A stretch of DNA of 64,000 nt from Temnothorax longispinosus (GCF_030848805.1 NC_092366.1:14884620-14948619), one strand, 5' to 3'. Counted from the stretch's first letter, positions 1 through 11,640 are shown. Numbers and translations are program-made. The notes: a model not told the origin generated them from the sequence alone.

Positions 1-2001
1 TTATGCCGAAGCTGAGGCGATGATCGAATCAAAGAAGGAAGGCCAGCCTCCATTCTTCCGCGAGAAGCCGCAGATCTGCCCGATCGAGGAGGGAAAACCG
101 GCGCATCTCACCTGTCTGGCAGTAGGAAACCCTAAACCACTGATACAGTGGTTCAAGAACGATATGGTCATCCAAGAGAACAACAGGATCAAGGTGACGG
201 AGGACTCCGACGGGAGATCCATACTCAGTTTTAATCCTACAAAGGAGCATGATATTGGGATTTATAAAGTCGTGGCAAGAAACCCGATAGGACAGACGAT
301 TGTCAGAACCAGGGTGTTGCAGGCAACGGTTTCTTGCGGCCCGGACTCTCCAGAGGTACGATAATTAAGCGACTAATCAATTTTGAAGTGGCGATCAATT
401 TATATACAAATGGTATTTCTATTTTCGTGTTGTAATTACCTTCAACTTCCCAGGCTTCCGATGTTTCGGATACCGAAGTACTCCTACGATGGAAACAGCC
501 GAAGTACGACGGCAACTCGCCAGTGTTATGCTACAATCTACAGTACAAGGAGGGTGATTCGATCGCCTGGATAGACGTTGCCTCCAATATTGATCACGAA
601 TTCTTTCTGGTGCGCGACCTAAAACAAGACACGAGTTACAACTTTCGTCTGGCAGCGCGCAACCGTATCGGTTGGAGCGAGAAGGGCATCCCGTCGAAGT
701 TGATCAAAACGCGAATGCCGGGTTGCCCGAAGGTACAAATCACGCGGGCGATGAGGCATCTCCAGGAGCTGACCGAGGCCGGCCAGGAGATTGTCCTGGA
801 AGAGGACAAGCCGCACATCGATTATTCCATAGAAGAGAATCCGATCGAATGGTCGGTGGAGCCGCAGCTGTCCACCAAGTATAGCTTCATCTCCGAGTTA
901 TCGCGCGGACAATTCTCCGCGGTGGTGAAAGGTGTGGACAAGAGCACGGATTGCGTCATCATCGCCAAGATCCTGGAATTGAACGCCGAGACGGAGAAGC
1001 AAGTGAACCAGGAATACGAAGTATTACGTTCGCTGCGACACGAGCGGATAGCGATGTTGGAGGCTGCCTACAAGGCATCCGGCTCCCCCGTGGCGGTATT
1101 CATCTTGGAGAAGCTTCAGGGCGCTGACATACTCACGTACTTCTCCAGTCGGCACGAGTACACGGAGAACTGCGTGGCGAATGCCGTTACGCAAATTCTC
1201 GACGGTTTACAGTACCTTCACTGGCGCGGATATTGTCACCTGGACATTCAGCCGGACAACATCGTGATGTCGTCCGTGCGATCGGTGCAGGTGAAATTGG
1301 TCGACATGGGATCAGCTCATAGGGTCAGCAAATTGGGCACGGCGGTGCCCAAGCACTTGGGCCATCCCGAATACAGATCGCCCGAGCTCTACAACGATGA
1401 ACCCGTCTACCCGCAAACGGACATCTGGATGGTCGGTGTGTTGACCTACGTATTGCTGTCCGGAGTTTCCCCGTTCCGCGGTAAGGATGTGGACGAGACC
1501 AGGCAGAACATATCCTTCGTCAGATACAGATTCGAGTATCTCTACAAAGAGCTGAGTCAAGAAGCCACCAGATTTCTCATGTTGGTCTTTAAACGCGCGC
1601 CAAGGTTGGTAATAATTAACAAAAAAAAGTTTTCAAGATTAATATAAAGACTTATTGTAATCGAATAATTGTGATTATCGTAGATATTAAATGCGCAATA
1701 TGAATAAGTTTTTTTTACATATGTTAAAAAAAATACATTAATTTTTTTCTTTAGCAAAAGACCAATACCAGAGGAGTGTCACGAACATCGGTGGCTATTA
1801 CCGACTGATTTCATGATTAAAAAACGCGAGAGAGCTGTATTCTTAGGCAACAGACTGAAGGAATATAGTGAGGAATATCACCAAGAAAAGACAAAGATAG
1901 CTTCAGACAGTGACAGCCTGGCGAGCGAGAGTTTGTTGGGCTCCAAACAAAAACTCATCAGGTCAACCAGTATACAAGAAGAGCTGCTGACCACGTTCTA
2001 A
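1..2001 (+). CDS. Unc-89: Obscurin / Unc-89, C-terminal exons (5' partial)
   Basis: Three exons are visible: <1-355, 454-1604 and 1755-2001, with GT-AG junctions in phase, ending TAA at 1999-2001. The first encodes an Ig (I-set) domain, the second an FnIII domain followed by a protein-kinase fold, the third the last kinase helix and a serine-rich tail. The kinase keeps the VAIK-type lysine (IIAKIL) and the catalytic-loop Asp and Asn (HLDIQPDN), but the HRD Arg is Leu, the loop Lys is Gln, the DFG site reads DMG, and the glycine loop is weak (LSRGQFSAV). Ig-Fn-kinase at the C-terminus matches obscurin kinase 2, a giant M-line protein of striated muscle; the changed motifs suggest a pseudokinase or scaffold (inference). 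The 5' part lies outside the window. Confidence 0.93.
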
Positions 2002-2939
2002 CGATGGAGAGCTGCAATTTTTTATTTATATTTATGTACACACACACACACACGCACATGCACACGTGCAAACGCGTATGGTCGTACCACTTCGCGTACA
2101 TGCCTAGTTTATATCCGAACAGTGCAGAGGAACGACGCGAAACGAGAAATACAAGGAGAAAAATCATCTCTCTTTGGACTCTTTGTTTTCTTTTTTGTTA
2201 TTATTTATTTGTTACAACTTGTAATTATAACGAAAAATCGTTGTCGACCGATCATCGATGTTTCGTCGACTTTTTCGTCGACAAATTTTCAGCTGTCCGT
2301 TAATTCGACGATAACAAATAAATGGTGATCTATACATGTTAATGAATCAAGATAAAAAAATACATGAAATAATAAATTGAAAAATTTTTTTGAAGTTTAA
2401 TAAAAAATGTCGATCAAACATTGTACGAAAATTATAAATAAATACTTGACAAAATAGTGCGCATCCTTATAATTTCCAATTCTTATTAGCATGAAATACT
2501 TTTTACATATTCAGTATTTAAATGTTTTACACAAGAGGTATATAAATTATAATTATTTAAATATATTATTAAACATCCACTTTATTTACAATTGCTTGTT
2601 GGCATTACAATGTCTCATCAAGAGAAAAAAAAACATTGTACACGTGATGTGATTTTTATCTTCGAAACATATTTTAATTTATATTTCGTTTATACACATA
2701 ATATAGGTCAATTAATATATATTAATGTAATTTTGTTACAACAGTCCAAGACTTTGATTGTATAAAACTGAAAGAACAGTCTATTTCAGGCAAAAAGACT
2801 AGCAAAATTAAATCGTGTTAAACCAAAGTCAACCTAAAGCACATTTGAGCAAGTTCTGTACTCACACACTAAAAAGAAGCACAAAACCAATTTAAAAAAT
2901 GTAAAGAATTATTTGTTACTTAAAATATTACAATGTAAA
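2002..2939. other. Unc-89 3'UTR and convergent intergenic region
   Basis: AT-rich DNA between two convergent genes. A (CA)n run lies near 2038-2053. The best poly(A) signal for Unc-89 is AATAAA at 2317-2322, with another AATAAA near 2370. No coding exon is seen. Confidence 0.6.
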
Positions 2940-4484
2940 TCATCTTTTTGCATATTGCATTACATAATCTTTAACTTTATTTCGAAAAGACTCTTTATCC
3001 TTAATAAACAAATCTGCTGCATCTCTGTTTAAAGGATCATCAAAGTTTAGGAGATCCTAAAAGAGAAATACAAGTATATATAAAATACGTCCAGTATAAC
3101 TGCACCAATCCAATAAATTATGCAGCCGAAAATGCTTATATACATACAGTGAAAAGAGAATTTAAACCCCATACGACGTCTTTCAGTTTGCGTGTTGGGG
3201 CCCATCCCATTCCATCAATGCTGCTTTGTCTTAAAATGGATAGACATACATCACCATCCTCACTTATGTTAGGATGCCATAATTTCGTTAAGCATTTTAC
3301 TACTGGCGGCTAAAAAATACGATTTAGAACAATGGTCGGTGAATTCAGTTGCAATTTTCAGCCTGATTTTTATGTCGACGTATATTGCCCTATCTCCCTT
3401 CCCCTGTCATCCCTTCCCATCCCTTCTCTTCCCTTCCCTTACGATATTTTAACAATATATCTGTTCTTTTTAGCTGAACTTCTTGCACGGTACATCTTTC
3501 TTCTTTTTCTTTTCACGTTGGAAAGAAAAAGAGAAAAGATTAACCGTGCACAAAATTCAGCTAAAAAGAACAGGCCTATATTTAATGAGCTACTGGAAGC
3601 AATAGGCCTAGCTGTTTGTTTTAGCTGAACTTCTTGCAAAGTTTATCTTTTCTCATTTTCTTTCCAACGTGAAAAGAAAAACAGGAAAGATGAACTGTGC
3701 AAGAAGTTCAGTTAAAACAAACAGGCCTTAAGGTCAATCCAGACAAACTTGCATAACGCATAAATATAAGCATAAGAGAATTGATTGGTCCATATGCATG
3801 TGCATAAGGAAATAGACCAATCCGTTTCTTTATGCATATGGTTATGCACATATGCAAGTTTGTCTGGATTGATCTTTATGGCTGCGTTCAGCAGAGAAAG
3901 CTGCTTCGTAAAATTCGTGAATTTGATTAGTGTATAGCTTCGGCCAAAATTAAAAGCATACACCAATCAGATTCACAAATTTTACAACAGTTGCAAAGCA
4001 ATTTTCTCTGCTGAGCGCAACCATTGTAATTAAAACATGCAACGCTCAACTGATTTAACATATAACTTTAAAATAATAATTATTTGTACAATTGACATAA
4101 AACGTAAAAATTATAGAATATAAGATTACCGCCATGTTGTACTCTTCACTTATATAAATTTGAAAATAGAAATGGCCACCAATCCAGTATCCCTCATCTG
4201 GTATAATTAGCAAGATAAATTCATAAAGACGATGTGGATCTTTGAATGTGACCTGACAAGTTACTGGCAACGTCTGCTCCATTTCCTGCACCTATAAGAA
4301 AAAATGATCCAGCACAAACATCTAAATTAGAACTCGTCTGACGCTACCGATGGATATCCAAGAAATATTATATTAAATTGACCTCTTTGATCAGTAATTT
4401 ATCTCGTATCGAAACTCGCCTGTTGTAGCTCTTTGAATTCGCTATGTCATTATCCTTTTTGAGCTTTCCTCGTAAAGTAATCAT
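2940..4484 (-). CDS. Ube2f: NEDD8-conjugating enzyme UBE2F
   Basis: Four exons on the minus strand: 4484-4383 (ATG at 4484), 4291-4130, 3309-3148, 3056-2940 (TGA at 2942-2940). All junctions are phase 0 with GT-AG ends and the product is 180 aa, close to the 185 aa of human UBE2F. The E2 core shows WHPNIS, then GDVCLSIL with the active-site cysteine at about residue 110, GMGWAPTRKLKDVVWGLNSL, and the tail KVKDYVMQYAKR. The N-terminus (MITLRGKLKKDND) resembles the UBE2F extension that docks on the NEDD8 E1. UBE2F charges NEDD8 for cullin-5 type substrates (family knowledge). Intron 2 (3310-4129) is packed with four foldback transposons, yet all splice sites are intact. Confidence 0.95.
3461..3573. 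mobile_element. Foldback MITE, family F1 copy a
   Basis: Near-palindrome of about 113 bp. The left end CTGTTCTTTTTAGCTGAA is mirrored by TTCAGCTAAAAAGAACAG on the right. A GGCC follows the right end. Lies in UBE2F intron 2. Confidence 0.8.
3612..3724. mobile_element. Foldback MITE, family F1 copy b
   Basis: Second F1 copy, 38 bp after copy a. Its ends are CTGTTTGTTTTAGCTGAAC and GTTCAGTTAAAACAAACAG, bounded by AGGCCTA on the left and GGCC then TTA on the right. GGCCTGTTTG-type ends recall PIF/Harbinger (Tourist) MITEs. Confidence 0.8.
3731..3875. mobile_element. Foldback MITE, family F2 copy a
   Basis: Inverted ends AGGTCAATCCAGACAAACTT and its complement (AAGTTTGTCTGGATTGATCT), with TTA on both sides (3728-3730, 3876-3878) as a 3-bp target duplication. 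The inner arms carry ATTGGTC and GACCAATC. Confidence 0.85.
3880..4022. mobile_element. Foldback MITE, family F3 copy a
   Basis: About 143 bp palindrome, ends GGCTGCGTTCAGCAGAGAAA and TTTCTCTGCTGAGCGCAACC. The inner arms carry ATTAGTGT and ACACCAATCAGA. A second full copy is at 21171-21327 and a partial one at 14764-14846. Confidence 0.8.
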
Positions 4485-5280
4485 ATTAAGCTGCACTAAA
4501 AACTTTTATTCACAAAAAGATTAAGTTATTATCACTGACCATCTTTAAATCTGTTTGTAATAGCTAATATAACATTACATAAAATAACGTTATGTTAAAG
4601 TCTTAAATTACTTTAAGCGGAATATAAAGTAGAATTTGCATTAAAAAACAAAATGTAACCAACGACATTAGCAAATTTGTAACAGAAAAGAACGCCAAAA
4701 GATGGACGCAAATTACAAAAATTTCAACGTTCATGAAATGAAAAGTCTTGATATACGTCACAATCGAATTAAAAACATATTATGATATAACAAATATGCG
4801 ATTATTATCATTTGTAAAGGAGTCGTTAGGTTAGAAAAATAACGCATGCATTTATCCGATAACGCGATGTACCTTTCGTTGCCGAATTTAATTAGCCTCG
4901 TTTCCGTATCACCTGAATCCTGTACATTAGAGTGTCTGTAAAGGAGGCTTTTTCATCTCTGTTTATTTTCAATTTATTCGATTGCGCAATGTAAATCTCT
5001 GAGAAAAATCACAAGTCTCGATATTACTCTCTCGGCGCTCGGCGCGTCATGAATCGTAAATGTCTTATCACATGAGGCACAAAGTTTCAAGTCGTATTCG
5101 CCATGTGCGTATCCATCGTTAGTTTCCAAGGAAATATCGACAGAATTCTATTTTTCAAGTGTTTTAATCTAAATGTTATTAAAATTTCGTAAGTAAAATT
5201 TTCAAAATCTAAACTGTAAAGATAAAATCGGAAGTAATTAAATTCGGAAAGTCACATTTATGGCTTCTGCACACGGACCG
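4485..5280. other. Divergent intergenic region upstream of UBE2F
   Basis: AT-rich DNA between the UBE2F start and the repeat cluster. It should hold the UBE2F promoter. No TATA box, ORF or repeat can be assigned with confidence. Confidence 0.4.
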
Positions 5281-5283
5281 TAA

Positions 5284-5421
5284 AGCCCGGTGTCCACGAT
5301 GCAAGAACTGTGTCCAAGTTTCGGTTTAACCCAATAAAACTGCTACTTTTCTGTAAGAGCTGCAAGTTGATTGGCTTAAATCGAAACTTGGACACAGTTC
5401 TTGCATCGTGGACACCGGGCT
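5284..5421. mobile_element. Foldback MITE, family F4 copy a
   Basis: Ends AGCCCGGTGTCCACGATGCA and its complement TGCATCGTGGACACCGGGCT, flanked by TAA at 5281-5283 and 5422-5424. The central arms carry an AATAAAACTGC / GATTGGCTTAA pair, so one side keeps the CCAAT-like box. Confidence 0.88.
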
Positions 5422-5423
5422 TA

Positions 5424-5690
5424 AGCCTTGTATACACGATGCTAGAACTGTGTCCGAGCCAATAAAACTGCTACTTTTCTGTAAGAGCTGCAAGTTGATT
5501 GGCTTAAGCCCGGTGTCCACGATGCAAGAACTGTGTCCAAGTTTCGATTTAAGCCAATCAACTTGCAGCTCTTACAGAAAAGTAGCAATTTCATTGGCTT
5601 AAACCTAAACTTGGACACAGTTCTTGCATCGTGGACACCGGGCTTTAAACCAAAACTCGGACCGATTTCTAGCATCGTGTATACAAGGCT
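5424..5690. mobile_element. F4-related foldback element with a nested F4 copy
   Basis: Outer ends AGCCTTGTATACACGATGCT and AGCATCGTGTATACAAGGCT enclose a complete F4 copy at 5507-5644, which is itself flanked by TTA (5504-5506 and 5645-5647). This shows one family member inserted into a diverged relative. Confidence 0.78.
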
Positions 5691-5821
5691 GTAGAAACGC
5701 TTGTCACGCGGCAACAAGCGACGCGTTAGCCAATCAACTTCCGGTTCTTACGGAAAAGTGGCACGTCGATTGGCTACCTGAGCATAGTACTTAGACAAGG
5801 GAGCGGGGAGTATAATGCTAA

Positions 5822-5959
5822 AGCCCGGTGTCCACGATGCAAGAACTGTGTCCAAGTTTCGATTTAAGCCAATCAACTTACAGCTCTTACAGAAAAGTAG
5901 CAGTTTCATTGGCTTAAACCGAAACTTGGACACAGTTCTTGCATTGTGGACACCGGGCT
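5822..5959. mobile_element. Foldback MITE, family F4 copy c
   Basis: Full palindromic copy with AGCCCGGTGTCCACGATGCA ends and TAA duplications at 5819-5821 and 5960-5962. The preceding 5691-5818 has a further diverged arm pair (GCCAATCAACTTCC / GTCGATTGGCTACC). Confidence 0.88.
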
Positions 5960-6065
5960 TAAGCCAATGAAACTGCTACTTTTCTGTAAGAGCTGCAAGT
6001 TGATTGGCTTAAATCGAAACTTGGACACAGTTCTTGCATCGTGGACAGTGTGGACACCGGGCTTA
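5960..6065. mobile_element. Half copy of family F4
   Basis: Only the centre and one arm are present, ending GTGGACACCGGGCTTAAG. The terminal GTGGACA is repeated (gtggacagtgtggacacc), a small slip or repair scar. Confidence 0.75.
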
Positions 6066-6066
6066 A

Positions 6067-6236
6067 GACTCCATAGACGCGGAAACGCCGTGCGGTAGAG
6101 TGCGTTGACCAATCAGAAGGATGCCGCAAGTCGCCTGCGGCAAATTGTGATGGTCAACGCACTCTGCCGCATTCCGTGTCAACGCACTCTGGTTGACCAA
6201 TAGAGAGGTGCATTGGCGTTTCCGTGGTCTATGGGA
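6067..6236. mobile_element. Foldback MITE, family F5
   Basis: Ends GACTCCATAGACGCGGAAAC and its counterpart TTTCCGTGGTCTATGGGATG. Internal arms contain AGTGCGTTGACCAATCAGA and several GTCAACGCACTCT motifs, so the CCAAT-like box is present again. Confidence 0.75.
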
Positions 6237-6293
6237 TGTCTTAGCATCACTGCGGGAAGAAGATCAGTGTACTAGGTTATCAATGAGATAATA

Positions 6294-6411
6294 GGTCTGT
6301 TCTTTTCAGTTGAATTTTGCACCGTTCATCTTCTCTCTTTTTTTCCCTCACGTCGGAAAGAAAAAGAGGAAAGATGAACGGTGCAAGAGGTTCAGCTAAG
6401 AAGAACAGATC
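6294..6411. mobile_element. Foldback MITE, family F1 copy c
   Basis: Ends GGTCTGTTCTTTTCAGTTG and CAGCTAAGAAGAACAGATC. The middle is a polypyrimidine/polypurine hairpin (ttctctcttttttt / aaagaaaaagagg). Same family as the two copies in UBE2F intron 2. Confidence 0.8.
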
Positions 6412-6588
6412 TAATATCAAAGTTTACAAACAAGATTATCTCGTCTGGAAAATGTCAATACAGTTTGAGAGATTCCTTGTGCGTACTTGATTTAAGTAAC
6501 GATAATCTCGAAGTATCATTCATCAAAGCTCAATTAAGATAGGAAAAGGGATTAAACTTAACGTTTATATCTTATAAGACAGTTAAAA

Positions 6589-8095
6589 ATGAGTCGCTAT
6601 TTACAACCGTTGGAAGATATTCTGAGAGACGTTCTACCGAAACTCGAGGAACCTGTATTGTTTCAAAATATGTTACAAAATTCGGATGGTTCCTATGAAT
6701 GGAAATTACTTCAGTGGAACCTAGAGGAATTGGTCGAAAAGTTTGGCGATAAGAAGTTGCCATTTCGAGTTGGGAATCATAACAAGCGTACGGTAAGTTG
6801 TAACGATAATAACGTCTGCATACACATTCTTTTAATAACTTTATTGACTAATAATTTTATTAATAGTTTTACTCGATTCTCGTTTCCATTAGTGTAATCT
6901 TCAGCATCATCATTGGTGCTTGAGTCCTCCTGCGAAGCCTGTTCAATTAACGCTGCAAGAATTTATTGATTTACAAGAAACAAAGCAGAACAATACATGG
7001 CATTACTGTGATTACAAGCATATAAAGGAGTGGCTCAGCGACAACGTGGAAATTGTAGAGTCCTTCAATTGGCTCAAGTTTGGAATTGACAAGGAACTTG
7101 GGAAAAATGGAATGCATTCCACTATTTGGGTCGGAAGCAAAGGTTCTCACACTGATTGCCATTGGGATACCTATGGTTACAATTTAGTGGCACAAGTATA
7201 CGGCAGGTTTGTATAAAAAATATATTGTATTCTTCAGTTATTTGTCTTAGTAACTGTTTATATATTACGCCTATTCTCTATTCACAGAAAACAATGGTTG
7301 CTTTATCCACCTAGCGCTCCTCTGATACCAGTTAGACTTCCTTACGAGGAGTCAACCGTATACAGCAGATTTAATATTTATTGTCTGAGCGAAGAGGAAA
7401 AGGATTGGTTGTTAGAAATACCAGACAAACCGAAATTAATAACTCTAGAACCTGGAGATGTTTTATTTGTGCCTAATGGGTGGTGGCATTACGTGGAATC
7501 TTTAGATCAAGTCAATGTCAGCGTTAATATATGGGGAAAACTGAAAACAGATAGTAGAGCACGAGTCGAGGAAGCTCTGGTTAAATTGATAATAGCCAAG
7601 ATGGGAGACTATAATCAGTTTCCGAATAAGATAACTACATATTATACAACAGAAGTAATTCCTTCTAAGAATATCAATATTGTTAATTAAATATACACAG
7701 GATTTGCTTAATTTATAATCTTACTATCTCAATAGGTCGAATGCGCTGTTCTTGAACTCACACAAGAAATGGAGGAGGAGAAGAAAGCGGAACCGGTCCC
7801 AAAAATACCTGCAAAAAGACCTAAACCTAAACTACAGACCGCAACAGAATTAGCTGAGGAATATCCGTATTACGTTAAGTTGTTACCTGATGTTGAGAAA
7901 CATAAATTTAAAGAATTTATTGAAGAAAGACGGAAAAGAGACAAGGAGAAGTATCCGTCGGAAGAAACAAGCGCATCTGGAGATTATATACCTAATCCTC
8001 AGTATGATTCATTCTTTGAATCTCTTGTCAATGCCTTATGTCATCCAGAGGTTATTGGTAAAGCAGCAAAAGTATTGTTAGAAAGACATTATTAA
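6589..8095 (+). CDS. HSPBAP1: HSPBAP1-like JmjC-domain protein
   Basis: Four exons: 6589-6792, 6893-7206, 7288-7654 and 7736-8095, about 414 aa. The first three junctions are clear; the third donor is read as GTAATT at 7655, which keeps frame. The JmjC (cupin-type 2-oxoglutarate/Fe oxygenase-like) core shows the HxD motif in SHTDCHWDTYGYNLVAQVYG, then QWLLYPP, LPYEESTVYSRFN and GDVLFVPNGWWHYVES with the distal His. These match HSPBAP1, a protein that binds small heat-shock protein HSPB1 in mammals. The C-terminal exon is charged and less conserved. No signal peptide or membrane segment is seen. The human protein is 488 aa, so the tail is shorter here. Confidence 0.88.
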
Positions 8096-8630
8096 TATAA
8101 TCTGCAAGGATTGAATTTCTATCTCTATTATATAAATGTGAATTGTATGTGAAATAATATCAATCTTTTCTATTGTTATTGGTATCATATAATCAGATAT
8201 GCCAACGGTCAGTGTCATGTCGGCATTTTATAATTACATGACATTTGCAGAAAATTAGCTGTAAATTTTTAACTATTTTCACGAGAATACACATGTATAT
8301 TTAATTTTAACTAAATTGCTGAAATTGCTTATTGATAAAGCAGCGAAAGTATTGTTAGAAAGACATTAATATAATCTGTAATTAAATTTCTATAAATTTA
8401 ATTATATAAATAAATTTATATAAGTTTATATAAATTTATGTATATAATTTATATACGTGACATTGTGTATGTGAAACAATACCAATCTTTTTTATTACTG
8501 GTATGTGTACCTCTAAGAATTATAGATATGTCAACGGTCAGTCGTGCTGATATTTTATAGGAAATTTACAGAAAATTTAGCCATGAATCTGACCACTTTA
8601 AATAGAATACGCATGCATATATTGTAATGA
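8058..8630 (+). repeat. Tandem duplication of HSPBAP1 last codons and 3'UTR
   Basis: The end of the gene and its 3'UTR (about 8058-8310) are repeated, diverged, at about 8333-8630. The second copy repeats the KAAKVLLERH-coding stretch (AAAGTATTGTTAGAAAGACA appears twice) and the following motifs TGTATGTGAAA, CAATACCAATCTTTT and CAACGGTCAGT. The second copy lies after the stop, so it is non-coding. Confidence 0.8.
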
Positions 8631-8639
8631 AATTTAGTG

Positions 8640-9360
8640 TGAATAAAATATGCATTCTCTTCCTCCCGAATTATATTTGTGTCAACTCGTATTAATCTCA
8701 TATTTCTTTACTCATAATTTTTTACACGACTTTTCTATCTCTCGACTCTCCGTTTTTCTATATAAGCAATATTTTTAAAGGCCGTCCTGCTTGTACCGAA
8801 TGTCATTGCGATTAAATGCATTTTGGATTTTGCATTTTCTTAGTTATAAATTAAATATTAGTTTTTATCTTAGATTTTAACTAACATTCGCTAGAAACAA
8901 GTCAACCTATAGAGGCCCTCCACCGCCCCCGCCGATTCCGATCGGCGGTTCTCTTTTATTTACAATACGTTTTTTTCACATTTCTATAATTTATTTTATT
9001 TCTCTTACAATTTACTTTACAATGTAATAATTATAATGTACAACATTATAAAAGAGTTATTACAATATACATAATTTAATTACATGATGTACATACACAA
9101 TTTATACATGATACACATATATAATATAACATAATAATTACGTAATATTTACAGTAAAATGCAATATAATACAATTATCTATAAAAATTGGTATTATTTA
9201 AAATAAAAATTGATATTTATTATTAAATACTAATTTTTAATATAAAAATTAGTATTTAAATACTAATTCTTAATATAAAAATTAGTAATATTTAATATAC
9301 ATTTGTGCTGTTAATATTAAAAATATAATAATAAACATAATTAATTAATTAATTATATAA
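8640..9360. other. AT-rich intergenic DNA
   Basis: Very AT-rich sequence with small tandem-like blocks of TTAATATAAAAATTAGTATT near 9180-9290. A GC-rich island (ccaccgcccccgccgattccg) sits at 8920-8942. No gene is seen. Confidence 0.5.
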
Positions 9361-9488
9361 GTAGAAAGGGCTGTAAGGGTCACAACGGGGATCCAGGTGC
9401 GTTTAAATATAAATGTGATTTATTCCTCGATTTACAAAAATCCAAACGTTTCGGCTCCTGTCCGAGCCATTCTCAGTGGTATATAATA

Positions 9489-9560
9489 TTAACCCTTAAA
9501 CTACACACTACCTATTTGAGACATAAACTACACCCTGGGTCATTTTGACCCAGCGCTACT
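9489..9560. mobile_element. piggyBac-like terminal fragment
   Basis: TTAA followed by CCCTTAAACTACACAC and the short palindrome TGGGTCATTTTGACCCA, a layout common at piggyBac-type ends. It interrupts the left Penelope-like copy; the matching right end is not found. Confidence 0.45.
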
Positions 9561-11114
9561 TTGCGTAATTACCACAAACGGGGAATCGATTCTTTTTGGC
9601 TGAAATTAAAAGGGTGCATTCTTGCAACACTCAAAATGAATGTGAGATTGTTTGTGAAGGGTTATTAATAAAGCTTTATGGTTCAAAAATTCAAAATATG
9701 GTTTATAAACCAAAAAATTGCTATTTTTTTACGAAATATTCAATAACTTTCTAAATTTTCAATATTTTTACGTGAAAATTTAACTGCATATTCTCTGGAT
9801 TATATACTTTAAGGTAAAAATACGCGCGAAAGCTATCATTTCAAAAAAGGTATTTATTTGGAAAACCGAAAGCAATATAAATCGGTAGCACATTCGCTTC
9901 AAGATTCGTTAATGAACGATTCGTTTTCGATGGATAGGGCATGGAAACAATTCGAACTATAGTAAATAGACAAAACAATGTTAAAAAATATTAATCATAC
10001 TATTATATAAAACCCGACTGTTTGTCTGTCCGTCTGTCTGTCCGCGAACTACTCATTCGTTAGTGGACCAAATTTTTACCAAAAGTATATGAAATAGGGG
10101 TAGAATTTTCCGGGAAGTGCAATGATGTGATTAATTTTTCGTTACCGATTTTTTTGGAAACCGGTTCCGAAATTTGCCCTAGATTTGTACGACATCTATG
10201 TATAATTCAGTGTTATTATTGATTACATCGCAGTCAAACCGAATAATAAGAAAATAAGGCAAAGAGAATGATCTGTCCAGAGCGATCTGTAAGACGAGAT
10301 CCCATCGACACGACGCACAACGAAAAACTGATTCGGTAAACGCACGCAGATAAATGTCTTATAACAAACTTGAAAACGTGTAGGTCATAAAGTAATAAAT
10401 AATATACGGTGGTCGACGATAAATACAAAGGTATATAGTCAGGGATGTCTAAAGTCAAATTTTGTACAAATAAATATAAAACGTCGGTCAACAGATAAAA
10501 AAATACCGGCCTTAAAGAATTATATAAAATAGAAATAGAGAAGACTGAAGAATATAACAAAATTAAAAATAGACCGATATCTTAAAATTTACAGAAGTTA
10601 AAGCTATTACAGAAATTTTTCTAAAAATTAGGGACCTTTGATCGCGTATAAAGCTGAATCTAATCAACCAAATCTTAAAGAATTATATATGAAATAGGGG
10701 TATAAAAGACTGAAAAATATAATAAAATTAGAAATAGATCGATATCTCCAAATTTGCGGAAATTAAAGCATAAACAAACATTTCTGAAAAAATTCAAAAT
10801 TTTATTAAAAAAGAACCCCTTGATTATTAGCAATTTTTATTAATTCTATTATATTCTTCAGTTTTTTCTACCCCTATTTCATATATAATTCGTTAAGATT
10901 TGGTTGATTAGTTCTGGACTTATAGAAATTTCGGTAAATTTGGCACATACACACACATATATACACACATCATACATACAGACATTTTTTTAAATTGCAA
11001 TTTTTCGACGTTTTAGAACATTCTGAACACATTCAGAAAAACAAAAAAAAATTTTTTTTTAACGAAAACAAAGTTTCCTCTATGAGGAAGCAATAAAAAT
11101 TCAAAAAATATAAA

Positions 11115-11618
11115 TCAGCAATAATAAATACATAAAATTGTAAAAAAGATTGAGAACTTGTGAAAAAGCAAAGCGTCATGGACATGGTTTACAGTATATC
11201 CAAGATAGAAACGTATATATGCATGGTGCAAAAACTCTGTATCGGCCTGAGAGTTCAAACCGTTCTTTTGCAATTTAATATACAGCATCTCTGATATCAG
11301 TCGCTTCGATAAAAACCTTTCCTTATCCAGAATTTCGACGTTATCCCAATCAAAATCGTGATTAAAATCTAATCTATGTTCGGTAATGACGGAAAGATTT
11401 GTCGTGTTTCTACGGATATGATTACGGTGTTCAGTAATTCTCGTTTTAAGTTGCCTCAAAGTCTGGCCAACGTAAGTCGCGTCACAATTTTTACATGAAA
11501 TTCTGTACACGACGTTTTTGTGTGATTGAGTAGGAAAAATATCCTTCTGGACTTTGATATAATTATTTAATTTATTCAAGCTATAAAATGACAGGTTGAC
11601 ATTCAGATCCGTAACCAC
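11115..11618 (-). pseudogene. GIY-YIG endonuclease fragment of a Penelope-like element (left)
   Basis: A 167-codon open frame with no proper 5' part. It shows a CxxC knuckle (SCKNCD) followed by ATYVGQTLRQLKTRITEHRN, the GIY-YIG signature (VY...YVG, then the conserved Arg). In Penelope-like elements this nuclease follows the reverse transcriptase, and the upstream linker is present in the right copy. The RT domain is absent here, so the copy cannot move by itself. The last ~25 codons run into non-conserved sequence. Confidence 0.82.
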
Positions 11619-11640
11619 GCTTTTAAATTTCTCCGATATA

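Larger units (their letters stand above)
9361..11640 (-). mobile_element. Penelope-like element, left (minus) copy
   Basis: Minus-oriented, 5'-truncated copy. The distal end (9361-9480) is an inverted counterpart of 12850-12985, sharing TTTACAAAAATCCAAACG and GGATCCAGGTGCGTTTAAAT. The GIY-YIG reading frame is at 11115-11618. Within it, 9489-10225 is replaced by other DNA starting with a piggyBac-like TTAACCCTTAAACTAC end, and about 10504-11100 is an insertion of a degenerate repeat also found at 36290-37067. Confidence 0.8.

Noticed and set aside
5326..6112. Several short open frames with repeated LLLFCKSCKLIGL-like peptides
   Set aside because: Translations of F4 palindrome arms in several frames, not proteins.
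10234..10560. 108-codon minus-strand frame, and its counterpart at 12312-12716
   Set aside because: Lies in the 3' non-coding part of the Penelope-like copies; hydrophobic by base composition and not conserved as a domain.
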